Part shown: piece by piece, positions 23,321 through 35,322 of the stretch
Layout of the letters: the number at the start of each line of letters is the position of its first letter
How positions within the stretch are numbered: the stretch's first letter is position 1
Source of the DNA: Paraconiothyrium sp. Pb-2020
Lineage: Eukaryota > Ascomycota > Dothideomycetes > Pleosporales > Didymosphaeriaceae
Assembly: GCA_022419385.1 (NCBI GenBank)
Contig: JAJUBI010000006.1
Location: 3,782,001 to 3,846,000, forward strand
Length of the DNA: 64,000 bases
Direction: 5' to 3'
Notes under the pieces: model-generated
Database searches by the model: none
What the model saw: only the letters and a program-made list of their open reading frames with translations
What the model was told of the DNA's origin: nothing
Program-made: the position numbers and the translations under genes

Positions 23321-24349
23321 GGTGCGGATAATCAGGAAGACGCAATGGTGGATAATCCATGCGCCAATGCCGAGGATATACTGTGCGCTATATATGCATT
23401 GAGTGATGCCTCGCAGGAACCAGCCAGCAATGAGAAGTGGTGTTGCACGAAGGCAGCAGCGCGTCATGCCGCAAACGAGTGACGCGTGAGCACGTGAACG
23501 TTGAGAGACCACGGGACTGGGGCCGGGCCTCGGGGTGCTTAGATAAGCTACAGTGTTCACCAACGGAATTTAGCAGGTAGCCAACCCACACCATCTTTCA
23601 AATCACTTACCAGCTGGATTGGCCTGTGTATCACCAACACTAGTGCACTGCCACAGATGCGCTTTTATTGAATTTCATTTCCACTCGACGTCGTGCATGC
23701 TCTCCCAGCCTAAACTTTACTTTCCGATGGCGCCACAGCGTGGGGCTGGGGCGGTCTCAGCTGCGGTGGCTACGGAATCGACCGTCTCGCACAATTGCAC
23801 CATTTTGTAGAACAGTGACACGCGATTCGCAATTCACTGTACCGCAGAAGAAGGTGAATGCTGATGAAGCGCATTTTCCCCCTTTACTCCATGAACATTT
23901 GTCCAGATTGTCATGTCAGACTGCAGTCGAGCCGGCCCGATTACCGCACTTCTCTGCTCTTGCGGCACGCTATTGAAGCAAAATGCAGGGATGGGTCCAG
24001 ATTGACTTAGCTCCCGCCAGATTCGGACGATCTGGAGCTATACAAACCACGAGGTCCAGGCAAATGCTGCCAGGGCACCAATAGCGAACGGCCGCACATG
24101 GAAGCGCCTGCGCCTCACCTAGCCTCTCAAGTGCACCAACATCGTGGTTTCATCACCGTACTTGCTCTATATGATCCCGGAGTCGCGCTATCACTTTGTC
24201 GCTGTGTAGCACCATCTTCGAAGCCACTCGTTATGTCTTGGAGGTGACCTTTCGCCCTATACTACACTTTTTACAACTCTCTCGCTTCTGTTTATTGTTT
24301 GATATAAGATACCCTATTTGTTTCCTACGTTCGCTTCAATTTTTGTGCC
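23321..24349. other. Divergent intergenic, 1.0 kb
   Basis: Shared upstream region of the polymerase gene and the GH16 gene. The right end (about 24240-24345) is pyrimidine-rich on the + strand, as is common just upstream of highly expressed fungal genes. No other feature is supported. Confidence 0.45.
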
Positions 24350-25525
24350 ATGGTATCGAGGCTCCAGCCGCTCGTGGCTGCCATGTGGCCTGTTGCTCTA
24401 CTCATTCGACCTATATATTCTGCTGGATATGTGACCGCGGATTCAACCACGCCACAGCAGAACAACCAGAATTGTACTTGCTACGTCGTTGAATCTGGTG
24501 CCGACTCGCAAACCCCTCAGTACTTCCAATACTATCGCTTCTTTGACTTTCGGAACCTGGCGGATCAATCGGGAGAGTATGCGAAGGCACCGGCCACTGT
24601 CGACGACTGGGACGAAGCCCCGAACCTAAATGTAGGGCAGTCGAACATCCTCAATAGCGACGCTTGGAACAAGGACTGGAACATACAGAATTGGAGCAAG
24701 AACGCTAGTGATGATTTCTCTGTCCGCATGGTCAATTCACCAGCAAATGTATACTTGCAGCAAAACAACGACACCAACGATGCATTCACCTACCTCACGC
24801 TCCGCACGACTCGTGGGGACGGCTTCCAAAGCGCGTCAGAGATTGAGAATCTTCAGAAAAACGTCATGCACGTGTCGATGCGCATGTCAGCAAGAGTGGT
24901 AGGAGACAAGGGAGCTGTCGCTGGCTTCTTTACCTTCTACGACGATAATAATGAATCGGACATAGAGATCTTGACAGACGATCCTACAGATGTTATCCGG
25001 TACACCAACCAGCCATCTGTGGATACAAACGGCGACGAGGTTGCTGCTGCATCTCAGAAGAAGACCAAGCTCCCCGCCTGGGACGAGTGGCAGACACACC
25101 GTATCGACTGGCTCGACAAGAACAGCTACTGGTATCTGAACGAAAATCAAGTCGCTGCCAGCTCGTACTCGGTGCCGCGAAAGTCGAGTTACCTTGTAAT
25201 CAACATGTGGTCGGATGGCGGTACCTGGTCTGGCAACATGACCGAAAACGGCTCTGCAGAATTCCAGATACAGTGGATCGAGATGACTTTCAACACGAGC
25301 GGGAATGTAAAGGGCGACACGACTCCTAATCCAAACGATAAGAGGGCGGTTGAGCTCCTTGATAGGAGGAAGGAGGAGAATTGCAAGGTGGTTTGCAAGA
25401 TTGACGGGGTGGAGCAAAAGGGGACTCCTGAGATTGTCAGCAGCAGCAGCATGGCGGCGCATATTACAGTATCATGGGTTGCGGTTGCAGTCATTGGACT
25501 TACGACATTGTGGGTGGGCCTGTAA
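24350..25525 (+). CDS. GH16 family glycosidase, secreted and probably GPI-anchored
   Basis: Predicted extracellular beta-glucanase or transglycosylase of glycoside hydrolase family 16, probably acting on cell-wall or environmental beta-glucan. A single exon encodes 391 residues. An N-terminal hydrophobic signal sequence (residues about 1-30) is followed by the jelly-roll catalytic domain. The catalytic motif is seen as NESDIEI, with E202, D204 and E206 matching the nucleophile, assisting and acid/base positions. Supporting family strands are GAVAGFFTFYDDN, THRIDWLDKNSYWYLN and PRKSSYLVINMWSDGG. Several N-x-S/T sites are present. The C-terminus is a serine-rich stretch followed by a hydrophobic tail (ITVSWVAVAVIGLTTLWVGL), typical of GPI attachment. 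The exact linkage specificity cannot be stated. Confidence 0.9.
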   Translation: MVSRLQPLVAAMWPVALLIRPIYSAGYVTADSTTPQQNNQNCTCYVVESGADSQTPQYFQYYRFFDFRNLADQSGEYAKAPATVDDWDEAPNLNVGQSNILNSDAWNKDWNIQNWSKNASDDFSVRMVNSPANVYLQQNNDTNDAFTYLTLRTTRGDGFQSASEIENLQKNVMHVSMRMSARVVGDKGAVAGFFTFYDDNNESDIEILTDDPTDVIRYTNQPSVDTNGDEVAAASQKKTKLPAWDEWQTHRIDWLDKNSYWYLNENQVAASSYSVPRKSSYLVINMWSDGGTWSGNMTENGSAEFQIQWIEMTFNTSGNVKGDTTPNPNDKRAVELLDRRKEENCKVVCKIDGVEQKGTPEIVSSSSMAAHITVSWVAVAVIGLTTLWVGL

Positions 25526-26071
25526 AATATTGTATCTAGGGCTTCTGATCGGCACGACCCGTTGAAGCAGCACATACACACGTATCTTTTGCTTCCGAGA
25601 ACCGTAAATACAGCGACGCATTTCATTAATATGCCAGGTAATCTACAAACGTATTTTGTTTTCAATGACCAGCAAGGGAGCACCAGCAGCTCAAACACGC
25701 ATTGCTTGTTCATGCAAATCATAGGTAACTGACCATGGCAGCACCATCGAAACCCCGAAGACGCGTCTTTGTTTGCGCCGCTCGGAAATTTCCGTCAACA
25801 CAGCACGCCACGCCATCAACAACAATATGAAGGAAATCCTGTCACCGGGATACGCGTTACTGTTCTACCAATCCGGCATAATAATGCCCAACGCTCAATG
25901 CACCAGGCCTCAGTGTTGTGTGGCGTTTGTGTCTTGCCACATCGAGCTACAAAGGGTGCCCCGCGTCGGCGTGAGCCCTGGACTTAAGCTCCAGGCACCG
26001 CCCACTCAAACCTCACTCGACCCCTCCGCAACACTATCTGTCCTGCAGCTGCTACTGCACCGCTTCTCAAA
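25526..26071. other. Intergenic, 0.55 kb, promoter of the DPP III gene
   Basis: 3' flank of the GH16 gene and promoter of the peptidase gene. Open frames in this stretch are short and without domains. Confidence 0.45.
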
Positions 26072-28287
26072 ATGACTGCCACCATTGACTCGGAAACGCT
26101 CAAGCAATATCTCGCCGATGATCCACCCACCATAGTCAATCTTGCCATCAAACCCCACTTTGAAGCTCTGAGCGACAAAGAGAAGCTCTACGCTCACCAT
26201 CTTTCGCTGTAAGCTAGGAGCCATAGATCTTCTTGCTGGTTAACACGCTAACGGAGAGGTAGGGCATGCTTTGCAGGCTCCCGCATCGTCCTCCGCCAGG
26301 TCTCCCCTGAATCTGAACCAATCTACGACTTCATCGTCGCATTACACAAGCATGTCAATGGTGACTACGCCAAGGCCGCGAAAGATGCTGGTATCTCACA
26401 AGAAGATGTGGACTCATACCTCAACTATGCTGCTCAGTTCTTGGGCAACTTGGGCAACTACAAGTCGTTCGGCGACTCAAAGTTCGTACCACGAATCGAA
26501 TCAAGCAAGCTGAAGGCGCTCGCCGGTGTGTCATCGACCACGCAGAAGCTATACGAACAATTCGAGTACGCAATATACGCCGGAAATGACATTGCGAAAC
26601 TACATCTTGGATATCCAAGTGCGGGCCACGTGTCTACATACTACCCAGGTAGCCCTGACATTACAAAGGAGGAGATTTCAGGTGTGAGCGACTTCTTAGA
26701 AGGCAAGCGCCTGCTGCCAGAAAACACGAGGATTCGCAAGACGAAAGACGGCTTCGAGGTTTTGATCGCAAGTGCCCAGAAGGACCCCTCGGCAGCAGAT
26801 AGGGATCTCAAGGAGAGTGAATGGACACTTCCTGACGGCAAAAAGGTCAAATTGGTGTTTGGCGACCACTTTAAGGAGATGGAGACCATTGCATATCACA
26901 TCGCCGAGGCGAAGAAGTACGCTGCGAATGAGACGGAGGTCAAGATGACGGAGGAATACGCAAAGAGCTTCACCACCGGCTCATTAGAAGCTTACAAGGA
27001 GTCTCAACGACAATGGATTAAAGACAAAGGACCAGAGGTTGAGAGTGACATTGGCTTTGTCGAGACCTACCGTGACCCGCACGGCATTCGAGGAGAATGG
27101 GAGGGTTTCGTCGCAACAGTCAACAAGGAACGCACAGCGGCATTCACCAAGCTAGTGAGCGCTGCGCCCAAGCTGATTCCGTTGCTACCATGGAAAGCGG
27201 AATTTGAGAAGGATACTTTTTTGAGCCCCGATTTCACCTCGCTTGAAGTTCTCACATTTGCTGGCAGTGGGTACGTACTAGCACCCCTTTTTGCAATGAT
27301 GCACTGCTAACGACGCGCAGTATTCCCGCGGGCATCAACATTCCGAATTATGATGATATTCGCCAGAACATTGGCTTTAAGAATGTGTCGTTAGGCAACG
27401 TTCTCTCGGCCAAAGCTCCCAATGAGAAAGTCCCATTCATCAAGGAAAAGGACGTCGAGGTGTACCAAAAATTCCGGGATCCAGCATTTGAAGTACAAGT
27501 CGGACTCCACGAGCTTCTTGGCCATGGCTGCGGCAAGCTCCTCCAAGAGACTGCACCCGGCGAATACAACTTCGACATGAAGAACCCGCCCGTCTCTCCC
27601 ATCTCCGGCAAGCCTATCACAACCTACTACAAGCCGGGCCAAACCTGGGGCTCCGTCTTCGGTCCCCTCGCTGCCTCTTATGAAGAATGTCGCGCCGAAT
27701 GCGTCGCCATGGCGCTCAGCTGCGACTTCTCCATCCTCCAACTCTTCGGTTTTGGCGACGGCAAGGAAGACATCAACGGCGAGCCCGGGGACGTGCTCTA
27801 CGCAGCTTACCTCCAGATGGCGCGCGCCGGCATCGCAGCCCTCGAATTCTGGGACCCCAAGTCCCGCAAATGGGGCCAGGCGCACAGCCAAGCGCGCTTC
27901 ACCATCCTCCGCACGTTCCTCAACGCGGGCGTCGAGTTCTGCGAGCTCGAATGGAAGGAGGATGACTTGTCTGACCTTACGATCCGCTTGGAGCGCAACC
28001 GCATCCTGGACCTCGGCCGCCAGGCTGTGGAGGAGTACCTGCAGAAGCTGCACATCTATAAGAGCACTGCGGATTACGATGCAGGCAAGAAGATGTACGA
28101 GGAGCTGTCCAACGTGGAGCCCTTCTACGAGAATAAGGTCCGTCCAGCTGTGCTCAAGCAGAAACAGCCCAGGAAGGTATTTGTGCAGGCGAACACTGTC
28201 GTCGAGGGAGAGAAAGCGGTGCTCAAGGAGTACGAGCCGAGTGCATCGGGTATGATTCAGAGCTACGTAGAGAGGGAGTATGTGTAA
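26072..28287 (+). CDS. Dipeptidyl peptidase III (M49 zinc metallopeptidase)
   Basis: Cytosolic zinc exopeptidase removing dipeptides from the N-terminus of short peptides. In animals it also degrades enkephalin and binds KEAP1. Three exons (introns 26209-26262 and 27271-27320) give 703 residues, the standard length. The family signature HELLGH lies at residues 445-450 and the second zinc motif EECRAE at 503-508, so the metal ligands and catalytic glutamate are intact. Other conserved stretches are ETYRDPHGIRGEWEGFVA, IPAGINIPNYDDIRQNIGFKN and GDVLYAAYLQMARAGI. The 3' half is GC-rich, and several long frames on other strands here are shadows of this gene. Confidence 0.96.
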
Positions 28288-28508
28288 AGAGTTGACGAGG
28301 GTGCATTGAGGCGTATTGAGCGGTATGTCTAGGTAGGCTACTCTGCTTCCATATAGACGCATCGTGGCGTGGCGGTGATGATGACGAATATACGAATCAT
28401 GATGGCAGGACTGGCGGGCTTCGATAGGGTGTATGTATATACTTGAAGACTATCGAATCCAAGATACCTACAACTATGTGTTCATCTGCTTGCGAGTAAA
28501 TATGCTGC

Positions 28509-28760
28509 ATGCAGTTTCCATTGCATGCTGGCAGAGCCCTTGATCGGCAACCGCGAGGCCTTCGCATTAACGGCGAGGAAGATGCCATCATCGCAGCTCT
28601 CAAAGACCTCATTACACCACAAATACCGCGTAATCTATACTTGCTTCCACGACGATTAGAAGAGATGCAGGCTTTGGCATGGCATGGAGTTAGTCCGGCG
28701 CAACGTGAGGAACGGACCAGTTCCCCTCCACATCGTCCAAGCGAAGGGCCCAAGTTCTAG
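28509..28760 (+). CDS. Possible small protein, 83 aa, unrecognised
   Basis: An ATG-initiated frame downstream of the peptidase gene encodes 83 residues with a protein-like centre (INGEEDAIIAALKDLITPQI, RRLEEMQALAWHG) predicted as amphipathic helices. It has no signal peptide and no domain I know. Overlapping frames on the opposite strand are lower in complexity. It could be a real short gene, an exon of an unrecognised one, or chance. Confidence 0.25.
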   Translation: MQFPLHAGRALDRQPRGLRINGEEDAIIAALKDLITPQIPRNLYLLPRRLEEMQALAWHGVSPAQREERTSSPPHRPSEGPKF

Positions 28761-29346
28761 TATCACCTTCCGGAAGCTGCGGGTGGGACACAAGATTCTT
28801 CATTACAAATGATTAGGAGGTGACTATTCAGTGGGTCGGAGGCAGTTCCTTGCCTCGGCCGAAGATCGGAACAAGAAACGAGGGACAGACTGTGAACGGG
28901 AAGCGTACGCTGACATTTATTGAGAAGCCAGGACAGGAACCTGGAGCAGGAGAACAGGATATCAAATAGAGATTTCAATCAGACGGCGACGGTTCAGCTG
29001 TGAGTATGAACACAGGAGAATGCCTTATCATCACTTTGGCAAGAGCACATGGAGATAGCGAGTTGAAGATGTATCATGCTCTTGCATGATAAAGGATTGA
29101 CAATGTCTACCAAGTCTATAAACGCCCACAAATGCCTTGCTTTTGGTATAACAAATAGTATGTCCAGACAGCATTGGTCTAGATTGGGGCCGTGGGGAAC
29201 CCCTTCACCCCCTAAGGAGAACAACCTCCTTCTATTACATCCTCCGCCCCACGGAAGCCGTGTGCTGTATCGCCATGCAACCTCTTGGTCACAGGCTATG
29301 TTGATAGGGTACTAAGCAAATACTCGCTGTGAGTATCTTGCCTCCC
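28761..29346. other. Intergenic, 0.59 kb
   Basis: 3' flanking region of the mannitol dehydrogenase gene. I see no gene, repeat or structured RNA here. Confidence 0.45.
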
Positions 29347-31113
29347 TCAGTAGATGGAAGCCATCTTCCAGATATCGTTGAGCTTGGACGCAAGACGCTT
29401 CTTCTCGAGCGTGAGGTCGATGACCTGCTGCCTGAGGTTCGCAATCTCCTCTTCCTGCATGCGCTTGGTGATGTCCTCCCTCGTCCGCGACGACTCGCGG
29501 GTGTGGGTGCCGGTGATGGATCCAGAGGACCCAGCAACAGAGATCTTGTCGTCCTCGGGAAGTTCGACGTATTTCTCGAGCGTCTTGCGGGCGCCTCGTC
29601 GGTCGAGGGTGCGCATAGCCATGGTGATCTCGCGGACGAAGCGGCCGTCGTAGCGGAGGTCGTCGCCGAAGAGGTTCTGCATGCCGAGCAGGGCGTTGGG
29701 GGAAGCACCACCCTCGCGGGCGAGGGCTTGCAATTCCTTTGCCATAGGGTCGTCGATCTTGTAGGTCTTGCCGTTCTCGTCGACACCGGTGAGGTAGCGG
29801 AACCAAGCGGCGACACAGAGTGTGAGGCGGCCAATGGGGCCACGAGACTCAATCTGCTCGGCGATGGAGGGGATGATGAACTGGGGCATCTTGCCGGAAC
29901 CGCCGAGGCAGATACGAGCGACCTCATCCTTGAGGGTGGGGTTCGAGAAACGCGAATGGAGCGTTTGAATGTATTCATCTACATCGACACCAGGGATCGC
30001 GGGGAGAAGGGGCTTAACCTCTTCATACCACAAGTCGTTGAGGTATTGTGAGAAGAGCGGGTCGGCGATGACTTCGTGAACGTAAGTGAATCCGGCGAGG
30101 GAGGCGAGGTATCCCCTAATTGATCGTTAGCAACCACTTCTAAATGACAGGGCCTGAAAAGCTTACATAGCAACATGACCTCCGTTCAGCAATCTCAGCT
30201 TCATCAACTCAAATTGCTCCACGTCTCTCACGGTCGGTACAACCTGCACGCCGACATTCTCAAAGTCCGGTCGTCCGTCACTGAAGTTGTCCTCGAGCAC
30301 CCATTGCATGAAAGGCTCAGTAACGACAGGCCAGGCATCTTCGATGCCAAACTGCTGCTTCAGGCCCTCCTTGTCTTCGTCGACTGTTCGTGGTGTAATT
30401 CTATCCACCATACTGTTGGGGAACGCTCCGTTCTCGGAGAGCCAGGCGGCCATGTTAGGGTTCTTAAGACGTGCAAATGCGAGAAGCATGTTACGGCTGA
30501 TAGATCCGTTCTTCTGCATGTTATCGCAGGACATGACAGTGAAGGGCTTCAGGCCGGCCTTGTAGCGCCGTGCAAGGGCCTCGGTGAGGTATCCGTAGGT
30601 CGTGCGGGGAGGACCATCGCCTGTGAGATCAGACTGGATGTTCGGGTCCGAGACCTCAAGCTCGTGTGTGTTCTCGTTGTAGTAATATCCGGACTCGGTA
30701 ATAGTCAAAGATACAATGTGCGTATCCTTATCAGCCATCTTCGCGATAACGGCCTCCTCGTTGCCGGGTGCGAAAATGTAGTCGGAGATTGAACCAATGA
30801 TGTGTGCGGAGCTTCCTCGAGCAGAGCGCTCGATAACCGTGTACATGTGGTCCTGTGGGCCCAACGCATCCCTCATGGAGGCATCGAAAGGTGTGAGTCC
30901 AACACCGCAGATTGACCATTCGTTGGCCGAGAACTTAGATAGGAGGCGATCGACATAGACAGCAAGATGTGCGCGGTGGAAACCGCCAACACCAACATGG
31001 ACGATACCATGCTTCAATTTTGTGCGGTCGTAATTAGGTGCTGTCTCGGCCTGCGAGAATTTTGGGATGTTGGCATTGCTGAGCCTCAGCGGAGCCTCTG
31101 TAATGTGGGGCAT
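29347..31113 (-). CDS. Mannitol 2-dehydrogenase with C-terminal coiled-coil extension
   Basis: Long-chain NAD-dependent dehydrogenase interconverting mannitol and fructose in the cytosol, part of fungal mannitol storage and stress metabolism. Two exons (intron 30116-30166) give 571 residues. The dinucleotide motif GVGGFHRAH is at 41-49. The catalytic signature KLRLLNGGH provides K305, N310 and H313, and DITPRTVD-type and CDNMQKNG segments are conserved (here RITPRTVDED and MSCDNMQKNGSISRN). Fungal orthologues end after about 500 residues, near LEKY. Here about 72 further residues follow (500-571), starting with an S/T/G-rich linker and ending in a strongly heptad-patterned helix (QEEEIANLRQQVIDLTLEKK). 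The extension is in frame with no stop or splice signal that would remove it. The start at 31113 is preferred to the upstream in-frame extension. Confidence 0.9.
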
Positions 31114-34100
31114 TCTCTCGGCGAAACGATGAAGAGCAAGAGGACAGGGTATCAAAAATGAAAAGGGAGACTGAGGAGGAGAATGGGAGCAGAGATCAGA
31201 GCTGGACAGCCACAGCAGGCCGCCGCCTTTTGAGGGGCAGTACAGTGGAGCATGAGCACGGCCCGCGGACGATTAGGGTGGATCTTTCTCAGGTTCAGAA
31301 ATTTCCAAGGGTCCAGATTATTGTGGGCTTGGAGCTGATCTTTTGACGGCCACTAGTCAGATAGTGCGGTCGCGAAACCTCTGCCAAGGATCGTGAGCTT
31401 CCGCAAGTGGAGCGGGGAGGACTGGAGGGCGTCGGCACTGGAGCCGAGCCGTTGCTATTGTGGGGATTGACACTCTGTTGCAACAAAGAGCCACTTTGCC
31501 ATGGTGTTTTGTATGCCATTGTCGTGCTCGCGGCCACTGGATGGTGACAGTTTCAGGCCGCTTTCGTGCGACCGGGGATGTTCGCCTACGACAGCTTCTG
31601 GAGTCTCGAACGGGGAAGCGGCAGGCGGGCAGTCTAGCTGACGAGGAGAGTTGGACTCCCCATCGTGCCATACTCTTGCTTGGAAATAGGCCGACCGCCA
31701 CGGTCCTTATCCTCCGCAGACCGAAGCAAAAACATTGCGAACGTAGTGTAGGGAGGGGCAATGAGGCACCGTCTTTGGTACAGTGTCCGGCTCATCCCTG
31801 ATTCCGACCATCGGTCGCCGGTGTTCTTGCGTATACTGTAGATATGTAAGCTGTTCCAGCGGTCAGAGATTTCGGATGTTCAAAATTGTGTCAACGCTAA
31901 GAGATAAGCGTGAAGATGTCTCCGCGGTTATCGCTCCTCTGTAGGATTGGCGGAACGTCGCTCGAGGCCCAATCAACCGGCGAAGATTCTCGTCGTGACC
32001 AGCACCTCATCTCATGTGAAAATCGAAACGTTGCAGGTGACTTGTCCAGCCGTTTAGGATGGCTTTTTGGGGACATTTGCGAAGCTTAATTCCGCGGCGC
32101 ACGTGCGGTGGGTCTCGGCCAAGCACCCGGAGCCTCCCAGAGCCTCCACTAGCGAACTCGCCTGGAGAAGCCGGCACTCCACGTTTCTGGCAGCCCACGA
32201 TCCTTGGCACTAGAGTTCCAATAGTTCGGGTGGCTGTGGCAGTGCGATAGTCTGGCCGACGTTCTGATGGCATGCTCGCCCAGTGACTCAGAGGGGTATG
32301 AATAGACTGCGTCGCAATTGTGCACGCGGAGAGCCGCAAAAGGGGGTCTCTAGTGCGGCCCTACAATGGCACTCTTTTCACCTTCCGTCCACGGCGACTA
32401 CCTTCATGCCCATCGTGCTTGCATAACAAAACACCAGCAGTCCCCTCGCCGCTGCTGTTTCTCCTGACATCGATCGGCAGCGTACCCGTCGTCGGCAAGA
32501 GCACTTGACACTTGGCTCGCGACGAGATAGACTTTCAGGAGAAGGAATGATCAAGCGATCCAAAGCCGAGTGAAATCCGGACCTTAATATGGGTGTCTAC
32601 AGACAGTGCTCGCCTGAGGAATCTTGCTGCCAGTCTCCATGCCCTCCACAAAGCCTACCTTGTACCGAAAAATTCGCTCCTTCCGTTTCTTGTGATCTAG
32701 ATCTACTTTTCTTACCTATTTATGGGCCGTATTAATCAAAAAGCATTGAACTTCTTCGCACTCCCCACGCCAACCGTCTCATCCCCCCACGCAAACAGCA
32801 CCAGCGGGCCTCTCCCTCCACAACGAGTCCACATACTCCGGCCACCCATATGCCTCCTATCCTTTCACCGAAAGTCTCGCAATCGTTGCCCACGCCCCTT
32901 GCATCTACTTCTCCAATTTCTTCTCCTTCTCTGTATTATATCCACTCAACCAGCTTGTTCCAAACATGGTCGGGGTCTCTGCAGCTTGCTACGCTCCTGA
33001 CCACGGCAGCGGAATCAATGATATCATCGGAAGCAGCTCGCCATCTGTCAAGTTCTTGCCACGGGTTGTCCAGACATTGAGCGTGAGGCATTACCCCGGG
33101 ACGTGCAGACATTGAGCGTAAGACAGTCTTTCACTCTGACTAGAGTTCAGTCGTGAAGCTGTAAAGTAGTTATTCAAACCTGGTGCCCGAATATCAGAGT
33201 TGAGACAGCGTGGAAAGGAGGAAGGGCTGAGAGCCGATGTCCACGGCTTTTCGGTCACTGGTGGATGTAAACGATTGCTTATTCGGTGGCTTTGCACTTG
33301 GATTCCCAGCAAAACGACGATCATTATGCGAAGCGAGAGTCGTAGTTCGAAAATGATGATGCTCCAATGTGGAGGTCATTAGTGCCGTAGCTGCGCGATC
33401 CCATAACCGACAGCAGCGCAGAATGCCACAGAAATTGAGAGAACCTCATGGTGGGCCACTATGCATCTTTCGAAACCAGGGATGACACACAAACGTTCCA
33501 AGAGAACGGTTGTGCCTGAAGGACATCCCCAAAAGCCACTCGCATAATCCCTGCCTGCTCCACCCAGGGCCGTCGGGGACACCTGGTGCCTCCGCAAACC
33601 CCAAATCACCCAGTCCACCTTGAATAGTGACCTGTATCTATCCAGAAAGTTGACTTAGTTGTGTATAGCCCTCAGCAACCTAAATGAACAAAACCTTTGG
33701 TTAATGAATCATTAGCTCAGAAAGGGAAGACCGTTGTGCCTACGACCCAAGGTAAATATCAAGAGTCTCTTTCAGAACAGAAACCGATCAAGGATGTCCC
33801 ATTGTACTATAGTGGCTGTCTTTCTCAAGAATGGCCTTAGGTATGTTTGATACTCTGGTTGCACATTGAGCAGCAGGGCGGTCATGGTGCAGGCACGTCT
33901 AGACTCTGAGAAGCACCCATTCCAAGCTTTATCTTGAAGCAAATGCACAAAACCTTTTGATGGAAGAGCCCGACTCTGCCAAATAGAATGCCTCGAATGT
34001 CCGAATCCCAACCGTACAAACTCTGCAAGGTGAAGCAACCGATGAATCAACGCTACTTAATCGCCGCTATCGATAAGCACATATCGCACCCCGCGCCACC

Positions 34101-34284
34101 TGCGCCACACCAGCCGCGGCTCGCCTTTATCCAAAAAGTTTACTCTTTGTCACCAACAGCAGCCATCACCAGCGCACACATACACGCACACACCAGCCGC
34201 CGCCTTCTCTGCACCTTGCGCAACCACCTCCTCTAAACATATATCACTCCCTTGCAAGCAGCCGCGCGCGCCCAACCACCCACC
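31114..34284. other. Large intergenic region, 3.2 kb, no supported gene
   Basis: This is the longest gene-free stretch, between divergent mannitol dehydrogenase and Rpb12. Open frames are short and mutually overlapping. One + frame (about 32752-33116) is open for about 120 codons with a protein-like composition but has no early ATG. GC content is ordinary, with no obvious AT-rich RIP signature, terminal repeats or transposase. It may hold long 5' leaders, noncoding transcripts or decayed sequence. Confidence 0.45.
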
Positions 34285-34554
34285 ATGTCCGGCTACCAAC
34301 CGCAAACCTCGCAAACCGCAGACTCCTCCGCCATCGACATCCACTCACGCGCCGTGTCGTACACGTGCGGCGACTGCGACGGCGACGTGCAGCTCAAGCG
34401 TGGCGAGCCCATCCGGTGCCGTAACTGCGGCCATCGCGTGTTGTACAAGAAGAGGACGAACCGGTAAGTCTAGGAGATGGAAGGGGGCAGGAGGAGCGAG
34501 TGAGATGAGTGGGATGCTAACGTATGTAGGATGGTGCAGTTTGAGGCGCGCTGA
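34285..34554 (+). CDS. rpb12: RNA polymerase subunit Rpb12/RPABC4
   Basis: Smallest common zinc-binding subunit of RNA polymerases I, II and III (Rpc10/ABC10-alpha in yeast). Two exons (intron 34464-34529) encode 67 residues. The zinc ribbon is C28-x2-C31 and C45-x2-C48 (YTCGDC, IRCRNCGHR), and the protein ends with the invariant YKKRTNR-MVQFEAR, which is split by the intron. A 20-residue polar N-terminal extension precedes the core, as in other filamentous fungi. The first exon alone would miss the essential C-terminus, which confirms the splice. Confidence 0.95.
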
Positions 34555-35322
34555 ACTGAGCGGAGGGAAATGAGAATTGATATGAGGGAAGCGCCAGCAC
34601 AAGTGGTGAACGGGACATGAGCGAGGATGAAGGACAGCAGTGGTGGAGCGGAGAAGGGAACGAGTATGGCGTTTGACTTGCGCCTAGGACAGCGGATCTG
34701 TGCATTTGGAGGAGTTTCTCGGTGTATAGGGTACTCGCGGATGATATCACGCAGCATGCACGGTTTCCCGCCGGGGAGCATACTTCAGCATTCGTACGAA
34801 TACAGACATCAGTTCACTGAAAAGTCTATACATATGTGTGCAGCCAATGTCTATTCGGTTTAGTGCTGTAGATGCACAACCTGTATGTCTAGAAACTGCT
34901 TGTAGCTTGCTCCCATGCATCTTCAGTGCTGTTTTCCCCGATAACCCATATTTGCCCGTGATCTCTTATACTGCGCCAAGGAACTGACAACGATGAGCTC
35001 GGAAGCGAAAAAGGTTCAAACAAAATCACGGAGACGCAACATCAAGATGAGAACAGGCCTGCTGCTTGAAAAGGCACTCCATAGCACCAACATATGCATT
35101 TGACCTGCAAATATGACCCATGCTCTGCCAACATCCCAACAACGGCTCATTTAGCCCCAGATGCCAACATGCATTCATAGTAGGAGAGAGCACCAACCCA
35201 GCCGAGCGTTAGTGAAATGATGGGTAGCAGCGCCAAAAATCTTTGATTGATGGAAATCGAAGGTCAGGACCAACAAAGCTCGATCATAGCCTCATGCCGT
35301 CGTAGCCAGCAGGACTGGGTAT
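34555..35322. other. Convergent intergenic, 0.77 kb
   Basis: 3' flanks of rpb12 and of the Cot1 kinase gene. No gene-like frame, repeat or RNA structure is evident. Confidence 0.45.

Noticed and set aside
23321..23563. Longer N-terminus for the family X polymerase
   Set aside because: The upstream extension reads as leader and has no homology sense. MADKELQEK at 23320 is a better start.
27391..28362. 323-aa frame on the - strand opposite the DPP III gene
   Set aside because: It mirrors the GC-rich third exon of an M49 peptidase with all motifs intact and has no domain of its own.
29329..30051. 240-aa + frame over the mannitol dehydrogenase second exon
   Set aside because: Shadow of the real gene on the opposite strand. 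Composition is leucine/glycine/valine-rich with no domain.
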